Below are positions 1-8,482 of a stretch of DNA of 64,000 nt, in pieces (positions within the stretch are counted from its first letter, which is position 1; each line of letters starts with the position of its first letter). The DNA is from Sphingobacterium faecium (GTDB lineage: Bacteria; Bacteroidota; Bacteroidia; Sphingobacteriales; Sphingobacteriaceae), in assembly GCF_003054045.1 (NCBI RefSeq), contig NZ_QBKH01000001.1, positions 982,726 to 1,046,725 on the forward strand, in the 5' to 3' direction. Made by a program: the position numbers and the translations under genes. The notes beneath the pieces are model-generated. The model ran no database searches, was not told the origin of the DNA, and was given only the letters and a program-made list of their open reading frames with translations.

Positions 1-1396
1 AAGTTATCTCTCCATCTTTTTGGCACATAATTTCAGAAGAGAGGTTATTTTTACCTTGTATGGCGTACATCGCGCCTTTAAAAAAGGTTCCGTAAACGGT
101 AATCGATTCGCCTTCATAGGCACTAGATTTATCACTCGAGATCCAGTCAAAGTTTTTTACTGTAATCTGATTAGGTATCGTGATATCATAGAACGAATCT
201 TTAATATTTAAAGTATAGTTTCCAGGTTTTAGATCACCGATTGTAAAGTCAAAGTTATCCCCATTTACACCATTATGTTTTACAGGTAGACCACCAACAG
301 TAAAATCAAAATACATTCCCGCGTTAAAATCCGATAAACCTGGCCACCGCATGCTGACCAAACTTTCTGGATGGACAAATGGCTGGTCAATCATCACCTT
401 CAATAGATCCGGAACATAAAATTCTATTTCCTCTTTAAAGATTACCGTTTCTACACCATTGGTATACCCAAATTTAAGACGATTTCCCTTTACCCGTAGA
501 TCTTGTATTTGGTTAAACTGTAATTCACTGGCAAAGGGTATCCTCATATCACCAAATATTAACATGAAATCTTTTGATTCATGCAAATGATGCGGTACAT
601 TGATCCCCTTGATCTCTATGATATCATATGGACTAAATACTGTTTTCGTTGGAGGGAGAACTTCTCCTAGAATAGTTGTTTTAGCCACATCAGCATAAAA
701 AGATCCATATGGAAACTCTTTTCTTTCGAATAAAAAGCCTATTTCCGCACCATGGTATAACCCTGTTGCATGGGGTACTTTAAAGCGGATTGTTTTTTTA
801 TCCGCAGCTAACATATAAGGTATTTCATTACTTTCTATACTTTTTGTGTTGGGGTTTTGGAAGTATGCTTTAAACTTATAATTGGCGTCTATCTTTTCAA
901 AATCACCTTTTACGACCAGTTCGTCTCCAGATTTTGACTTTTCAAATGCTTGTGTCTGGCTTTTGAATCCATCCAGTTTAAAGGAGTTGAATTCGCCCCT
1001 ATAGTATCCTTTTGCCGTACGTACGTAAAAGCTATATGCGTACGTGATATCCAAAGAGAACGGTTCGGTCGGTTTATATTGAAATGTGATCGTAGGGCCT
1101 GTGTTTTCTTTACCCGCCTCGATTTCCTTTTCCTTGCGCTCTGTTCCGGATTGATCTATCGTTTTCACAATAAAACCATAACTTAAGATTTTTTGGTTCT
1201 GTATCGTATCGATAGATCCAAAGAGCGTAACACCAGTTTTACTCAGCTGTTCCATATGTCGAGTTTGTACGACAATCTTGTCTTCGGTCGTTTGCACATA
1301 TTCGACTTCCTGTACTTTCTTACACGATATAGATAGCATCACGCTACTCATCGTTAGTACAAGGAGGATATATTGCAGTTTTTTATGTAGGAGCAT
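1..1396 (-). CDS. IPT/TIG-type surface lipoprotein, partial (C-terminus beyond window)
   Basis: The minus-strand frame is open from an ATG at 1396 to the window edge, about 465 codons. The N-terminus has a hydrophobic stretch followed by a lipobox-like SISCKK, so it is probably an outer-membrane lipoprotein. The body is beta-rich, with repeated segments of the IPT/TIG kind (for example FSPYDIIEIKGINVP and YEGESITVYGTFF). The next gene upstream encodes a paralogue with the same layout, and only 15 bases separate them, so the two are probably co-transcribed. Such lipoproteins in Bacteroidota are usually surface glycan- or ligand-binding proteins; no specific ligand can be read here. Confidence 0.8.
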   Translation of the reverse strand, partial: MLLHKKLQYILLVLTMSSVMLSISCKKVQEVEYVQTTEDKIVVQTRHMEQLSKTGVTLFGSIDTIQNQKILSYGFIVKTIDQSGTERKEKEIEAGKENTGPTITFQYKPTEPFSLDITYAYSFYVRTAKGYYRGEFNSFKLDGFKSQTQAFEKSKSGDELVVKGDFEKIDANYKFKAYFQNPNTKSIESNEIPYMLAADKKTIRFKVPHATGLYHGAEIGFLFERKEFPYGSFYADVAKTTILGEVLPPTKTVFSPYDIIEIKGINVPHHLHESKDFMLIFGDMRIPFASELQFNQIQDLRVKGNRLKFGYTNGVETVIFKEEIEFYVPDLLKVMIDQPFVHPESLVSMRWPGLSDFNAGMYFDFTVGGLPVKHNGVNGDNFDFTIGDLKPGNYTLNIKDSFYDITIPNQITVKNFDWISSDKSSAYEGESITVYGTFFKGAMYAIQGKNNLSSEIMCQKDGEIT

Positions 1397-1411
1397 ATTA
1401 ATATTCAGCTA

Positions 1412-3106
1412 TTAGATTAATTCAAATGTTTCTTTACCTTTCACCCATTTATCTCCAAAAAGAAGGTTGATTTCGATCTTTCCTTTAAATTGTATATCCC
1501 GTGGTATAGTAAATTTAATTTCATCATAACCCGACTCGCGCCATACTAGTCGACCGCCAAAATAAATCATACCATAATATATCCCTTTGCCTACCAGTGT
1601 GATTTGGTCACCAGCCTTGCCTTTTTTAGGATAGAAATCCCTAAATTCAGGAGCGAGTACTTCCACATTGAAGTTAGTTTTACTTATATATTCTTGATCA
1701 TCATTGCCACGGTAACCGACAGAAACAGGATACGTACCTGCAGGAATAGGCGGAATCACAACATCAATTTGACCATCACGTAAAGATTGTGACGATATAC
1801 CAGCATCATGATTGCCAAGTTTGACCAAGTAGGGGATGCCTGCTCTAAAATTACCGGTTATCTTTACTAGATGATCATAATAACCTCTATTTTGCGTTAT
1901 AGTAGTTGGGCGCAACTTGCTGACCTTAACTTTAGCTTGACTTGTGTACGTAAAAAAAGGGCTAGCTGCCGATAAGGGATATTCACCTTCAGGAAGGTTA
2001 TCAATAGTAAATTCATGCACCCCCGTCCAATTTGATCTCACATGTGCGGGTTTATTACCAACCGAATATGTCGTGAGGTCAGGTTGAGCATATTGGGAGA
2101 AATCTAGGCCAATAAATGTTCCCGAACTACCAGGGTGGACCTCTGCGACATAAAATTGTAATGCGTTTGCCAGGGGTTGTTTGATTGTAATTTTTTGTTT
2201 AAAAAATACCGAGTCTTTTCCGTTGAAATAGCCTAATTTATAACTTTTAGCAGGTTGCTTATAAGTCAAGGTGGATAGGTCCATTTCAGATTGATATGGC
2301 AATGAATTGTTGCCAAACAAGATGTAAAAAGGTTCTTTTAGCGTGCCATTTAAGCCTAGGCCCCTCAAAGTTATCTTTTCACTATACATATAGCTGTAAT
2401 CTGTGGGCTCTTCTAGCTTTCCTACGATCTTGACAGAAGGTAATGTCGCACTTCCATATACACCAGTAGCATGAGACTTATTTAGGAGTATTGGATTCAT
2501 TGTATTGCCATGTGTTTGATCTGTAGGAATAGTATATGTCAACGTTTTCAGATCATTTCCCACAGTAAAGGGTATTTCCACCTTACTGTCATAGTTAGCA
2601 TGCAGCGTATATTTGTCTTTTATTTTTGTAAAATCTCCGATTACCGTGATTTTATCATTAGGAGAAGCGATAAAATCATTATTGTATTCGATATCGTACC
2701 AATTAAAGGCTACGCTAGTAGATTCTCCTCTATAAAGATCTCGATCTGTTTTGACATAATAGTAATACTTAATAACAGTGGCATTCTCGATTTCAGCGGG
2801 GAATTTGATCGTATGGTTAATCTTTCCTGTAATTGCTTTGTTTCCTAGCGAATATCTTATTTCTTTTTTCTCAACGTTGTTCTGGTATTCGTATTCTAAA
2901 ACAAAACCATGATCAAGAATTGTTTCATCATTGAGGTACAATAAACGGCCAGAGAAAGTAATAGATGATTCATCTGCATGATCATTGATCAGCGTTTCAA
3001 TTTGTATTGCCTTACTGTCAGGCACTGTTTCTACTATTTTTTCTACCTTTTTACAGGACACAAAAAAGCATAAACAAACCAGGTAAGAAATTAGTATTCC
3101 TTTCAT
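1412..3106 (-). CDS. IPT/TIG-type surface lipoprotein
   Basis: A 564-residue protein with a lipoprotein signal peptide (FFVSCKK, Cys18). It is beta-rich with IPT/TIG-like units; the clearest are near the C-terminus (FYPKKGKAGDQITLVGKGI, then IYFGGRLV). The downstream gene is a paralogue: both begin SCKKV, carry a tyrosine-rich early segment with YYYVKTDRDLYRGEST versus YSFYVRTAKGYYRGE, and end in IPT units. Probably a surface-exposed binding protein. It is the first gene of a two-gene minus-strand unit, and the 250 bases upstream form a divergent promoter region with the ferredoxin-like gene at 3360. The ligand is unknown. Confidence 0.85.
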   Translation of the reverse strand: MKGILISYLVCLCFFVSCKKVEKIVETVPDSKAIQIETLINDHADESSITFSGRLLYLNDETILDHGFVLEYEYQNNVEKKEIRYSLGNKAITGKINHTIKFPAEIENATVIKYYYYVKTDRDLYRGESTSVAFNWYDIEYNNDFIASPNDKITVIGDFTKIKDKYTLHANYDSKVEIPFTVGNDLKTLTYTIPTDQTHGNTMNPILLNKSHATGVYGSATLPSVKIVGKLEEPTDYSYMYSEKITLRGLGLNGTLKEPFYILFGNNSLPYQSEMDLSTLTYKQPAKSYKLGYFNGKDSVFFKQKITIKQPLANALQFYVAEVHPGSSGTFIGLDFSQYAQPDLTTYSVGNKPAHVRSNWTGVHEFTIDNLPEGEYPLSAASPFFTYTSQAKVKVSKLRPTTITQNRGYYDHLVKITGNFRAGIPYLVKLGNHDAGISSQSLRDGQIDVVIPPIPAGTYPVSVGYRGNDDQEYISKTNFNVEVLAPEFRDFYPKKGKAGDQITLVGKGIYYGMIYFGGRLVWRESGYDEIKFTIPRDIQFKGKIEINLLFGDKWVKGKETFELI

Positions 3107-3359
3107 TAAATTTGGGTTAATTATGTTGCAAAAGTAGGTTTTGCAAAGAAATAATCAAAATGTTAGAAATTAAATCTTTAATAGTCACTTGAAAATAGAT
3201 AATCAAGAATCTAAGTCGTACAGCTTTATTTTTTCCTGAGCTAAAAACATCTACGATTGAAAAATCAAGAAGATATAATGAGAAAAGCAAAGTTTTTACT
3301 TTAGAGTATTCAAGCTTACACAGAGACATTTTTGATATAAAAGATATAAATTTAGCATA

Positions 3360-3995
3360 ATGGCGGTATTTAAGGTTGCTTATTCACAGTGTACTGGCTG
3401 TGGCTTTTGCAGAGAATCGTGTGGTCCAGACGCATTACGCGTAACCGAGGGATATATATATGGAAAATTAAATACAATTAAAGCGTTTATTAAAGAAGCA
3501 GATTGTATAGGCTGTGGTCTTTGTGCAGTCATATGTCCGTTTGGTGCTATATACGATGAGGATAATTTTCCAAAGGATGAATTTCCTACTAGATTCCCAG
3601 AAGGTTATGATGAAAATTTTCTTAAAATTAAAGAAAAATTTAATATTACTGCATTAAAAGATATTGTTGATAAAGCAGGGTTAGCGAGCGGTCTTCAGTC
3701 TTTAAGTCATGCAGCTATTACTAAATTCATCAAATTAACTGGTGGAGTAGATATATCTCCTGTATTTGAAAAAGCGCTGAAATATAATGTGCTTCATAAA
3801 TTAGCCTTTGCAGGAACAATTGTTAATGGTTATGAAGTAATAGTTGCTCTTTCTGATGGTGAAATTACGGATGATGATATGATAGATGCTACTAAATTTA
3901 TATTTTTGGATGCTTTGACATATGTCCCTGGTCCTATAGGATTACTTATGACAGGTCTTTCTGTCGGTGTAACTTTTGTCACAAATAGTAAATAA
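3360..3995 (+). CDS. 2x[4Fe-4S] ferredoxin-domain protein
   Basis: A 211-residue protein. The first 60 residues hold two [4Fe-4S] cysteine clusters: C11-x2-C14-x2-C17-x3-C21 and C49-x2-C52-x2-C55-x3-C59-P. The remaining ~150 residues are not recognisable; they are helical and end in a glycine-rich hydrophobic segment (residues ~180-208) that could associate with a membrane. This is longer than a simple bacterial ferredoxin (60-110 residues), so it is a ferredoxin fused to an unknown domain. The gene 15 bases downstream encodes a membrane protein and probably shares the transcript. No redox partner enzyme is nearby, so its electron-transfer role is an inference from the motif. Confidence 0.85.
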   Translation: MAVFKVAYSQCTGCGFCRESCGPDALRVTEGYIYGKLNTIKAFIKEADCIGCGLCAVICPFGAIYDEDNFPKDEFPTRFPEGYDENFLKIKEKFNITALKDIVDKAGLASGLQSLSHAAITKFIKLTGGVDISPVFEKALKYNVLHKLAFAGTIVNGYEVIVALSDGEITDDDMIDATKFIFLDALTYVPGPIGLLMTGLSVGVTFVTNSK

Positions 3996-4010
3996 TGGAA
4001 ATTTAATAAA

Positions 4011-4451
4011 ATGGTGAAATCAAAATTGGGTATCGGGTTCTATTGTATTTTGTTTGGAATAATAGCCGCAATTGTGTTATTTATCTGTGTAATATATACT
4101 AATTTACAATATGGTGAAGTTTATTTTAGGTCTTTCAAATGGTATTATTATTTGTTAATGCCTGTAGGGCTTTATGCTTTTTATATAGCGTTACAAACAC
4201 CATATTCTGTCGAGCTCAATGGTCGTGTACTAACTGTAAAATCAGTTTTCAAAAATTATCATTTTGACTTCAACATCCAGTCCGATATACAGGTTTACGA
4301 GGAAAAAGAATTTTCTAAATTAGGTACATTTCACAGACTTGTTATTCACGATCCCAGAAGTTCAACCGTAAGCATTACTGAATTTTCTCTTAGAAATTAC
4401 AAATCATTCTGCGATGAAATTAATCGTTTTCAAGAAATATTAATACGTTAA
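4011..4451 (+). CDS. Small membrane protein with two N-terminal TM helices
   Basis: A 146-residue protein. Two hydrophobic helices lie at about residues 8-30 and 44-62, followed by a soluble beta-rich tail (SVELNGRVLTVKSVF, then IQVYEEKEF) resembling the bacterial PH-like/YcxB-type cytoplasmic domain. It starts 15 bases after the ferredoxin-domain gene and is probably translated from the same mRNA. Function unknown; it may be a membrane partner of that protein, which is inferred only from position. Confidence 0.7.
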   Translation: MVKSKLGIGFYCILFGIIAAIVLFICVIYTNLQYGEVYFRSFKWYYYLLMPVGLYAFYIALQTPYSVELNGRVLTVKSVFKNYHFDFNIQSDIQVYEEKEFSKLGTFHRLVIHDPRSSTVSITEFSLRNYKSFCDEINRFQEILIR

Positions 4452-4550
4452 ATCTTTGCGATTTACGATAACTTGTTAATAATTTCATCAAGCAAGATTT
4501 CTTACTTGTCTTGTAGTCAATGCCTTATTTAGTAAGTAGATGGGCATTGA

Positions 4551-4918
4551 CTAATTTACGCGTTTCGGCAGATCAGCTTCCGCCCATTCGTAATTTAATA
4601 ATTCCGATGTGTCTACCCATATTGCTGACTATGTTTTGTGGGCACTACTTTACCAAATTCCCATTTGCAGCTAAAAGGATAGGTGCAAATGGAAAAATCA
4701 GATTATTGATGCTCTACAGGATTCAGCGCACGGTCAATGGTAATAATCATACCTAGTTCTTCTTTGATTTCTCTTTGTAGACAATCTTCCTTAGATTCCT
4801 CTGGTTCAATCTTGCCACCAGGAAATTCCCATTTCATCGGGTGCTTCATCTTCGCAGAACGTTGACAAATCAACACTTTTTTATTCTTTTCAAACATACC
4901 ACAGGTTACTTGTAGCAT
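4551..4918 (-). pseudogene. Decayed MutT-type Nudix hydrolase
   Basis: Read from the ATG at 4918 (an in-frame ATG also exists at 4948), the product begins MLQVTCGMFEKNKKVL and contains a perfect Nudix box: G-x5-E-x7-RE-I-x-EE-x-G-M. The frame stops at a TAA just after LNPVEHQ at 4703. Reading through that stop recovers family sequence (SDFSI..YPF..KWEFGKVVPT). A one-base deletion near 4612 then moves to a frame reading IWVDTSELLNYEWAEADLP and ending at 4551. The summed length matches an intact ~125-132 residue MutT (8-oxo-dGTP diphosphatase family), so this is one gene with one nonsense and one frameshift lesion. The C-terminal frame after the stop would not be made. Confidence 0.8.
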
Positions 4919-4966
4919 CGTGTTTATAGGTAATGAAACTCTCTCCATATTTTACTTTGCATTTCC

Positions 4967-4974
4967 TATCTTTG
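4967..4974 (+). promoter_or_regulatory. Bacteroidota -7 box for the HNH gene (possibly leaderless)
   Basis: TATCTTTG fits the Bacteroidota -7 consensus TAnnTTTG. It ends only 6 bases before the ATG at 4981, so transcription would begin at or next to the start codon, giving a leaderless mRNA. I see no good -33 TTG at the usual spacing. Confidence 0.45.
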
Positions 4975-4980
4975 ACCAAC

Positions 4981-5940
4981 ATGAGCAATCTGAGCCTATA
5001 TCTAAAAGCATTTGCAAGATTAAAACAAGGGATTACCAAATATGGTAAAGCACCTCATAAACCAGTTTTTCTATTAACTCTGATCGAGTTAATAGAAAAA
5101 GGCCTGGATAATGACAATCATTTTCTTGTCAATGCAGATCTTGTAGGTCTTTTTCAGGAGAATTGGCGGCTGTTGGTTACCACAGCACATCAGCCCGATT
5201 TTACTCAGCCATTTTATTATCTGCAGAGCGATCAGGTCGATGAACAGTCTTTTTGGTTTATCCATACTCACCATGGAGCTCCTATGCAAGCTCATATCAA
5301 AAGCGTTAGTACATTAGCATCCATTGTTGCTTACGGAAGTCTTTCACCTCAATTATACGCATTATTGCAATCGCTTGAAAATAGGAAATTAATCCGAAAT
5401 TCTATTTTGGCGCATTATTTCCCTAACCAACTTCAATATTATTACGAGCATAAACAAATCGGGGATGGGTATTATCAAGATCTGCAGGCTTTGGTACTCA
5501 ATGATCCCGAAGTCAAGTATAAACATATGGTGATTCATACCGAGGAAGATGTATTTATACGATCACACCTTTTCAAAAGATATATCCCCCAGTTGTATCA
5601 GGATACCTGTGCGATGACAGGTATGCAGTTGCGGTCTACGTACAATCACAATTTTATCGATGCTTGTCATATCGTACCTTTTTCCATTTCGCACGATGAC
5701 AAGGTCACGAATGGATTAGCACTATGTCCAAATCTCCACCGAGCTTTTGATCGTGGCTTGGTTTCCGTAGATCAAGATTATCGTATTTTGGTTTCCAGAC
5801 ATATACGCGAACTTGGAGAGCATCCCTATAGTCTCAAAAAATTAGAAGGAACTAAAATTATAATACCAAAAACTGAGCAATACTATCCAGCACCAGAAAA
5901 TCTGGCATGGCATAGGAGTGAAGTGTTTAAAGAAAAGTAG
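4981..5940 (+). CDS. HNH restriction endonuclease, possible sulfur-binding-domain type
   Basis: About 319 residues. The start is set at the ATG at 4981 (MSNLSLYLKAF); an upstream in-frame ATG at 4933 precedes the -7 box. The C-terminal third has an HNH_2-type nuclease: a Cys at CAMTG, then DACHIVPFS, then NGLALCPNLHRAFDRG, giving the H...N...H metal/catalytic set. The N-terminus contains KAPHKPVFLLTLIELI, which resembles the sulfur-binding domain of phosphorothioate-dependent type IV enzymes (ScoMcrA/SprMcrA). It probably cleaves modified foreign DNA. It stands alone at the left edge of the defence island. The nuclease call is firm; the phosphorothioate specificity is an inference from one motif. 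Confidence 0.8.
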   Translation: MSNLSLYLKAFARLKQGITKYGKAPHKPVFLLTLIELIEKGLDNDNHFLVNADLVGLFQENWRLLVTTAHQPDFTQPFYYLQSDQVDEQSFWFIHTHHGAPMQAHIKSVSTLASIVAYGSLSPQLYALLQSLENRKLIRNSILAHYFPNQLQYYYEHKQIGDGYYQDLQALVLNDPEVKYKHMVIHTEEDVFIRSHLFKRYIPQLYQDTCAMTGMQLRSTYNHNFIDACHIVPFSISHDDKVTNGLALCPNLHRAFDRGLVSVDQDYRILVSRHIRELGEHPYSLKKLEGTKIIIPKTEQYYPAPENLAWHRSEVFKEK

Positions 5941-5963
5941 ACTTTTATTTTTAAAAGACTAAA

Positions 5964-6071
5964 TCAAGGAAATGCATGGATCTGATCCTCATCATTCGTT
6001 AAAAAATAATCTTCATTACAAATTGTATCGATGTCAAAATCATAGAGTCTAAATCCTGGAATGGTCAAAGG
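5964..6071 (-). pseudogene. Short coding relic of unknown origin
   Basis: On the minus strand an open stretch between stops encodes about 35 residues beginning PLTIPGFRLYDFDID and ending DEDQIHAFP. It has no start codon and reads like the C-terminal end of a degraded gene. The rest of the 5941-6235 gap shows nothing recognisable. Confidence 0.3.
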
Positions 6072-6235
6072 TTATACGCATTCTAGTTTTTTTTTTGTTC
6101 AAAACATGTTTTTCGCGAAATTTCATCCATATTCTTCCTCAAACGTTCATCCCTGCAAGATCACCATTTCCCATGTTCTTGAAGCCCAATATTGATCTCT
6201 ATGAGAAAGTTCAATTGCTCTATCTTTTAAAATAG

Positions 6236-7138
6236 CTATTTCCAAAGAGCTTCTTCTTCCCACTTTTCTTTTAAACCTAATGCATTTGGATCAACATTTG
6301 GGTATTTATCTAATAGCATTCTTAATTGGAGGGTAAATGAGTTTTCCGGTTGAACGACATTTAATAGATATTTCATGCAGCATAAATGGATATAAAGAAA
6401 TTGAAATTCATGTGGCTTCGGCACATTCTGAATCCATGAATGGGGCGGATTACTCAAAAGTTTTGGACTTCCAGGTAAATTTCTATTCCATAGTCTACTG
6501 TGATGAGCACAATAATTTCTTATTTGAGCGATAGACTGAAGCCAGCTTGGCAGATAAGTATGGTTAACAGTACCGAATTCTTTAGCAATGATATCTTTAG
6601 AAACAACATCATTCTTTAAGTTTCCATATAATTTTGATAAAGCGCCAAAACTTGTTTGTTCTAAAGATTTCCAAGAAGGGGGGAATCGTCCATCATCTTT
6701 ATGTTTCTTTTTGTGTTCCTTTATAAATATATCTTTTGATCTATCAATTTCTCCTTCTAGAACAGCTAAAGTTTTCACAAGATCACTAGCATTCTGAAAA
6801 ATATTGAAATTTTGAAACCACCAAGGGTCAAACTCATGAGAAAGATGATAGATCAATTTGGTTCTTAAGCTTATTTCAAGTTTTTCAATAACATCAAATA
6901 ATAATATTCTCAATTGTCTATCAAAATTATATAATGCCAGTACATCACTAAATTTAGCATTTGATTTGAACTTGTGAGCAATCTTATCTTCCTGCATGGG
7001 CCACCAGTAGCCAGCAAGTCTGTAATAACTTATATGAGATAAATAATGTTGTATATTGTCCGATTCAGAGATAAATAATCCGCGATCTTTTAATTGTTGA
7101 ACTTGATCATCTATCGTGAAAGGTTTCTTTTCATACAT
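6236..7138 (-). CDS. AbiF/Abi_2-family abortive infection protein (HEPN)
   Basis: A 300-residue protein of the Abi_2 (AbiD/AbiF) family, shown by ISYYRLAGYWWP near residue 37 and QIRNYCAHHSRLWNR near 205. Two candidate HEPN RNase motifs are visible: R92-x5-H98 and R207-x4-H212. HEPN proteins cut RNA. In this family the protein is thought to act as a toxin in phage defence, held by a structured RNA transcribed just upstream. Such a hairpin RNA with its own promoter lies at 7174-7218. AbiF proteins have been proposed as ancestors of the Cas13 effectors. It is read away from its neighbours and appears to be a free-standing module. Family assignment is firm; its activity is inferred. Confidence 0.88.
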   Translation of the reverse strand: MYEKKPFTIDDQVQQLKDRGLFISESDNIQHYLSHISYYRLAGYWWPMQEDKIAHKFKSNAKFSDVLALYNFDRQLRILLFDVIEKLEISLRTKLIYHLSHEFDPWWFQNFNIFQNASDLVKTLAVLEGEIDRSKDIFIKEHKKKHKDDGRFPPSWKSLEQTSFGALSKLYGNLKNDVVSKDIIAKEFGTVNHTYLPSWLQSIAQIRNYCAHHSRLWNRNLPGSPKLLSNPPHSWIQNVPKPHEFQFLYIHLCCMKYLLNVVQPENSFTLQLRMLLDKYPNVDPNALGLKEKWEEEALWK

Positions 7139-7173
7139 AGAATGTGGCTTAAAAAAGGTCTATAAAACAAAAG

Positions 7174-7218
7174 ACACGCCCTGGGACGCTGTTCTTATGG
7201 GTAGCGTGGCGTGTACTG
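7174..7218 (-). ncRNA. AbiF-associated structured RNA (putative antitoxin RNA)
   Basis: On the minus strand, read 5' to 3', ACACGCC (7214-7208) pairs with GGCGTGT (7180-7174). Inside it ACGCT (7207-7203) pairs with AGCGT (7190-7186), leaving a 12-nt loop and a 5-nt CCCAG bulge that could join a pseudoknot. The U-rich CTTTTGTTTTAT follows. A promoter ends about 7 bases upstream, so transcription would begin right at the structure. Position and shape fit the abiF RNA motif described upstream of AbiF genes. Whether it is released as a separate RNA or stays a leader cannot be told. Confidence 0.7.
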
Positions 7219-7224
7219 TTAGTA

Positions 7225-7256
7225 CAAAGATAAGCAACCATTAACTATTTTACAAA
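7225..7256 (-). promoter_or_regulatory. Promoter of the AbiF RNA and gene
   Basis: On the minus strand TTTG (7256-7253), a 20-base spacer, and TATCTTTG (7232-7225), an exact TAnnTTTG -7 box. The predicted start lies near 7218-7215, at the 5' edge of the hairpin RNA. A short dyad GTACT-GTT-AGTAC (7213-7225) overlaps the start region. Confidence 0.7.
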
Positions 7257-7453
7257 TTAAAATTAAATTATTTTGGCCAAAAGGCATAAGATCAATTGAT
7301 TATAGTGTTATTAAGAATAATAGTGCTTTCCAATAAGTATTTATTCACAGTTGTTTCTTAAGAAAGAGGAAAAAAAATAAATTATATTTGAGCATATAAA
7401 CTAAATATTCAACACATTATTTAAGTTGGATTAATAAACTTGAAAAGGGGAAT

Positions 7454-7967
7454 ATGACCTATTTGAATACACTAAAATATTGGCGCAACTCATTAGCAGA
7501 CGCCAGTCGACCAGCTATTAAATTGAATGAGGGCAAAGTTTCCTATTACTTTGCAGAGTTACCTGATTTAAATTTACAGTTGGGACGTTTAGATGATAAG
7601 TTGGCTGCACAAATAATTTTTGTAGAGAGTCACAAAGTAAATAATCAGAAGGGTATAAAAGATGAAAAAGATGCGGATTGGATTCAGTTAAAACAAGTCT
7701 CTGTTCTTATCAGTCCACTTCTTATCAACAGTAAATTTGCACATAATAAAAGCATTCAGGATTGATACACATACGATACAGTTTGGATATCAGCCTAAGT
7801 ATGATCAGTTTGGTATTACACACATAAATGGAAATTCTGTGAAAATAGTTTATAATTCACCAATTCACAGACATAAATTTGTCATCAAAGTATATGAACA
7901 GGAAGAGTTTTTTGAGACTAGTCTAGATAAAACTATTCAATTTATTATAGATTATTATTTTTCTTAG
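7454..7967 (+). pseudogene. Broken gene fragments, possibly helicase-like N-terminus
   Basis: Two overlapping frames. The first (7454-7765) starts with an ATG and MTYLNTLKYWRNSLADASR, reminiscent of the N-terminus of large defence helicases, but stops after 103 residues. The second (to 7967, +1 frame) has no ATG and reads RIDTHTIQFGYQPKYDQFG through to a C-terminal end. Together they look like the two ends of a larger gene that lost its middle and shifted frame near 7740. I cannot name the parent with confidence; they could also come from two different genes. Confidence 0.4.
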
Positions 7968-8088
7968 CGTATAATTCGCTATAAAGCGCATTGTAGATCA
8001 TTCCAGATCATTGACAGGATATGTCGATACTCTGGAATTTTATATACGTTAAGATTCAAACTATGTAATCTATTTATTCCATCCCTAA

Positions 8089-8118
8089 TTGTATTTCAAA
8101 CAATATTTCAGATATTTG
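8089..8118 (+). promoter_or_regulatory. Promoter of the MazG/DUF2075 operon
   Basis: TTG (8089-8091), a 19-base spacer, and GATATTTG (8111-8118), one mismatch from TAnnTTTG. The MazG-like ATG lies at 8152, about 25 bases from the expected start. Confidence 0.5.
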
Positions 8119-8130
8119 GGTAGTACCCAA
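8116..8130 (+). promoter_or_regulatory. Operator-like palindrome TTGGGTA-G-TACCCAA
   Basis: A perfect 7+1+7 palindrome that overlaps the end of the -7 box and the expected start point of the MazG/DUF2075 operon. This is a classic place for a repressor to block transcription. The operon's second protein carries a LexA/S24-like domain but no visible helix-turn-helix, so the binding protein is unknown. Confidence 0.5.
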
Positions 8131-8151
8131 CAGTAGTTAAAAGATTTTATC

Positions 8152-8481
8152 ATGTCCGACATTCAACAGTTATTACAGCAGATCCGTCAGTTTAGAGATG
8201 TCCGAGATTGGGAGCAATTTCACAATTCCAAAGATCTAGCTTTGGCATTAAGTATTGAGGCATCCGAACTTCTGGAGCTTTTCTTATGGAAAGGCAATGA
8301 AGATGCTGATCCCGATAAACTCAAAAAAGAATTAGCCGATGTTTTGATGTACGCGCTGTTGCTTGCCGATAAGCATGGCTTAGATGTGAAAGAGATCGTG
8401 GAGGAAAAGATGAAACTGAATAACGAAAAATACCCGGTGGAGAAAGCCAAAGGAACGGCAAAGAAATATAACGAATTATAG
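8152..8481 (+). CDS. MazG-like nucleotide pyrophosphohydrolase
   Basis: A 109-residue all-alpha NTP pyrophosphohydrolase. The signature metal-binding helices are IEASELLELFLWK (E-x2-E near residues 36-39) and ELADVLMYALLLAD (E-x2-D near 60-63), as in the RS21-C6/dCTPase and MazG-like group. It would hydrolyse a nucleoside triphosphate to the monophosphate and pyrophosphate. The stop is one base before the ATG of the GIY-YIG/DUF2075 gene, so translation is probably coupled. Linked to a helicase-nuclease inside a defence island, it may remove or sense nucleotides during phage attack; that role is an inference. Confidence 0.88.
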   Translation: MSDIQQLLQQIRQFRDVRDWEQFHNSKDLALALSIEASELLELFLWKGNEDADPDKLKKELADVLMYALLLADKHGLDVKEIVEEKMKLNNEKYPVEKAKGTAKKYNEL

Positions 8482-8482
8482 C

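Noticed and set aside
3117..3329. Minus-strand 70-residue frame upstream of the lipoprotein genes
   Set aside because: AT-rich, no homology, lies across the divergent promoter region.
4520..4756. Plus-strand 78-residue frame
   Set aside because: It is the reverse side of the decayed MutT gene, which explains the bases better.
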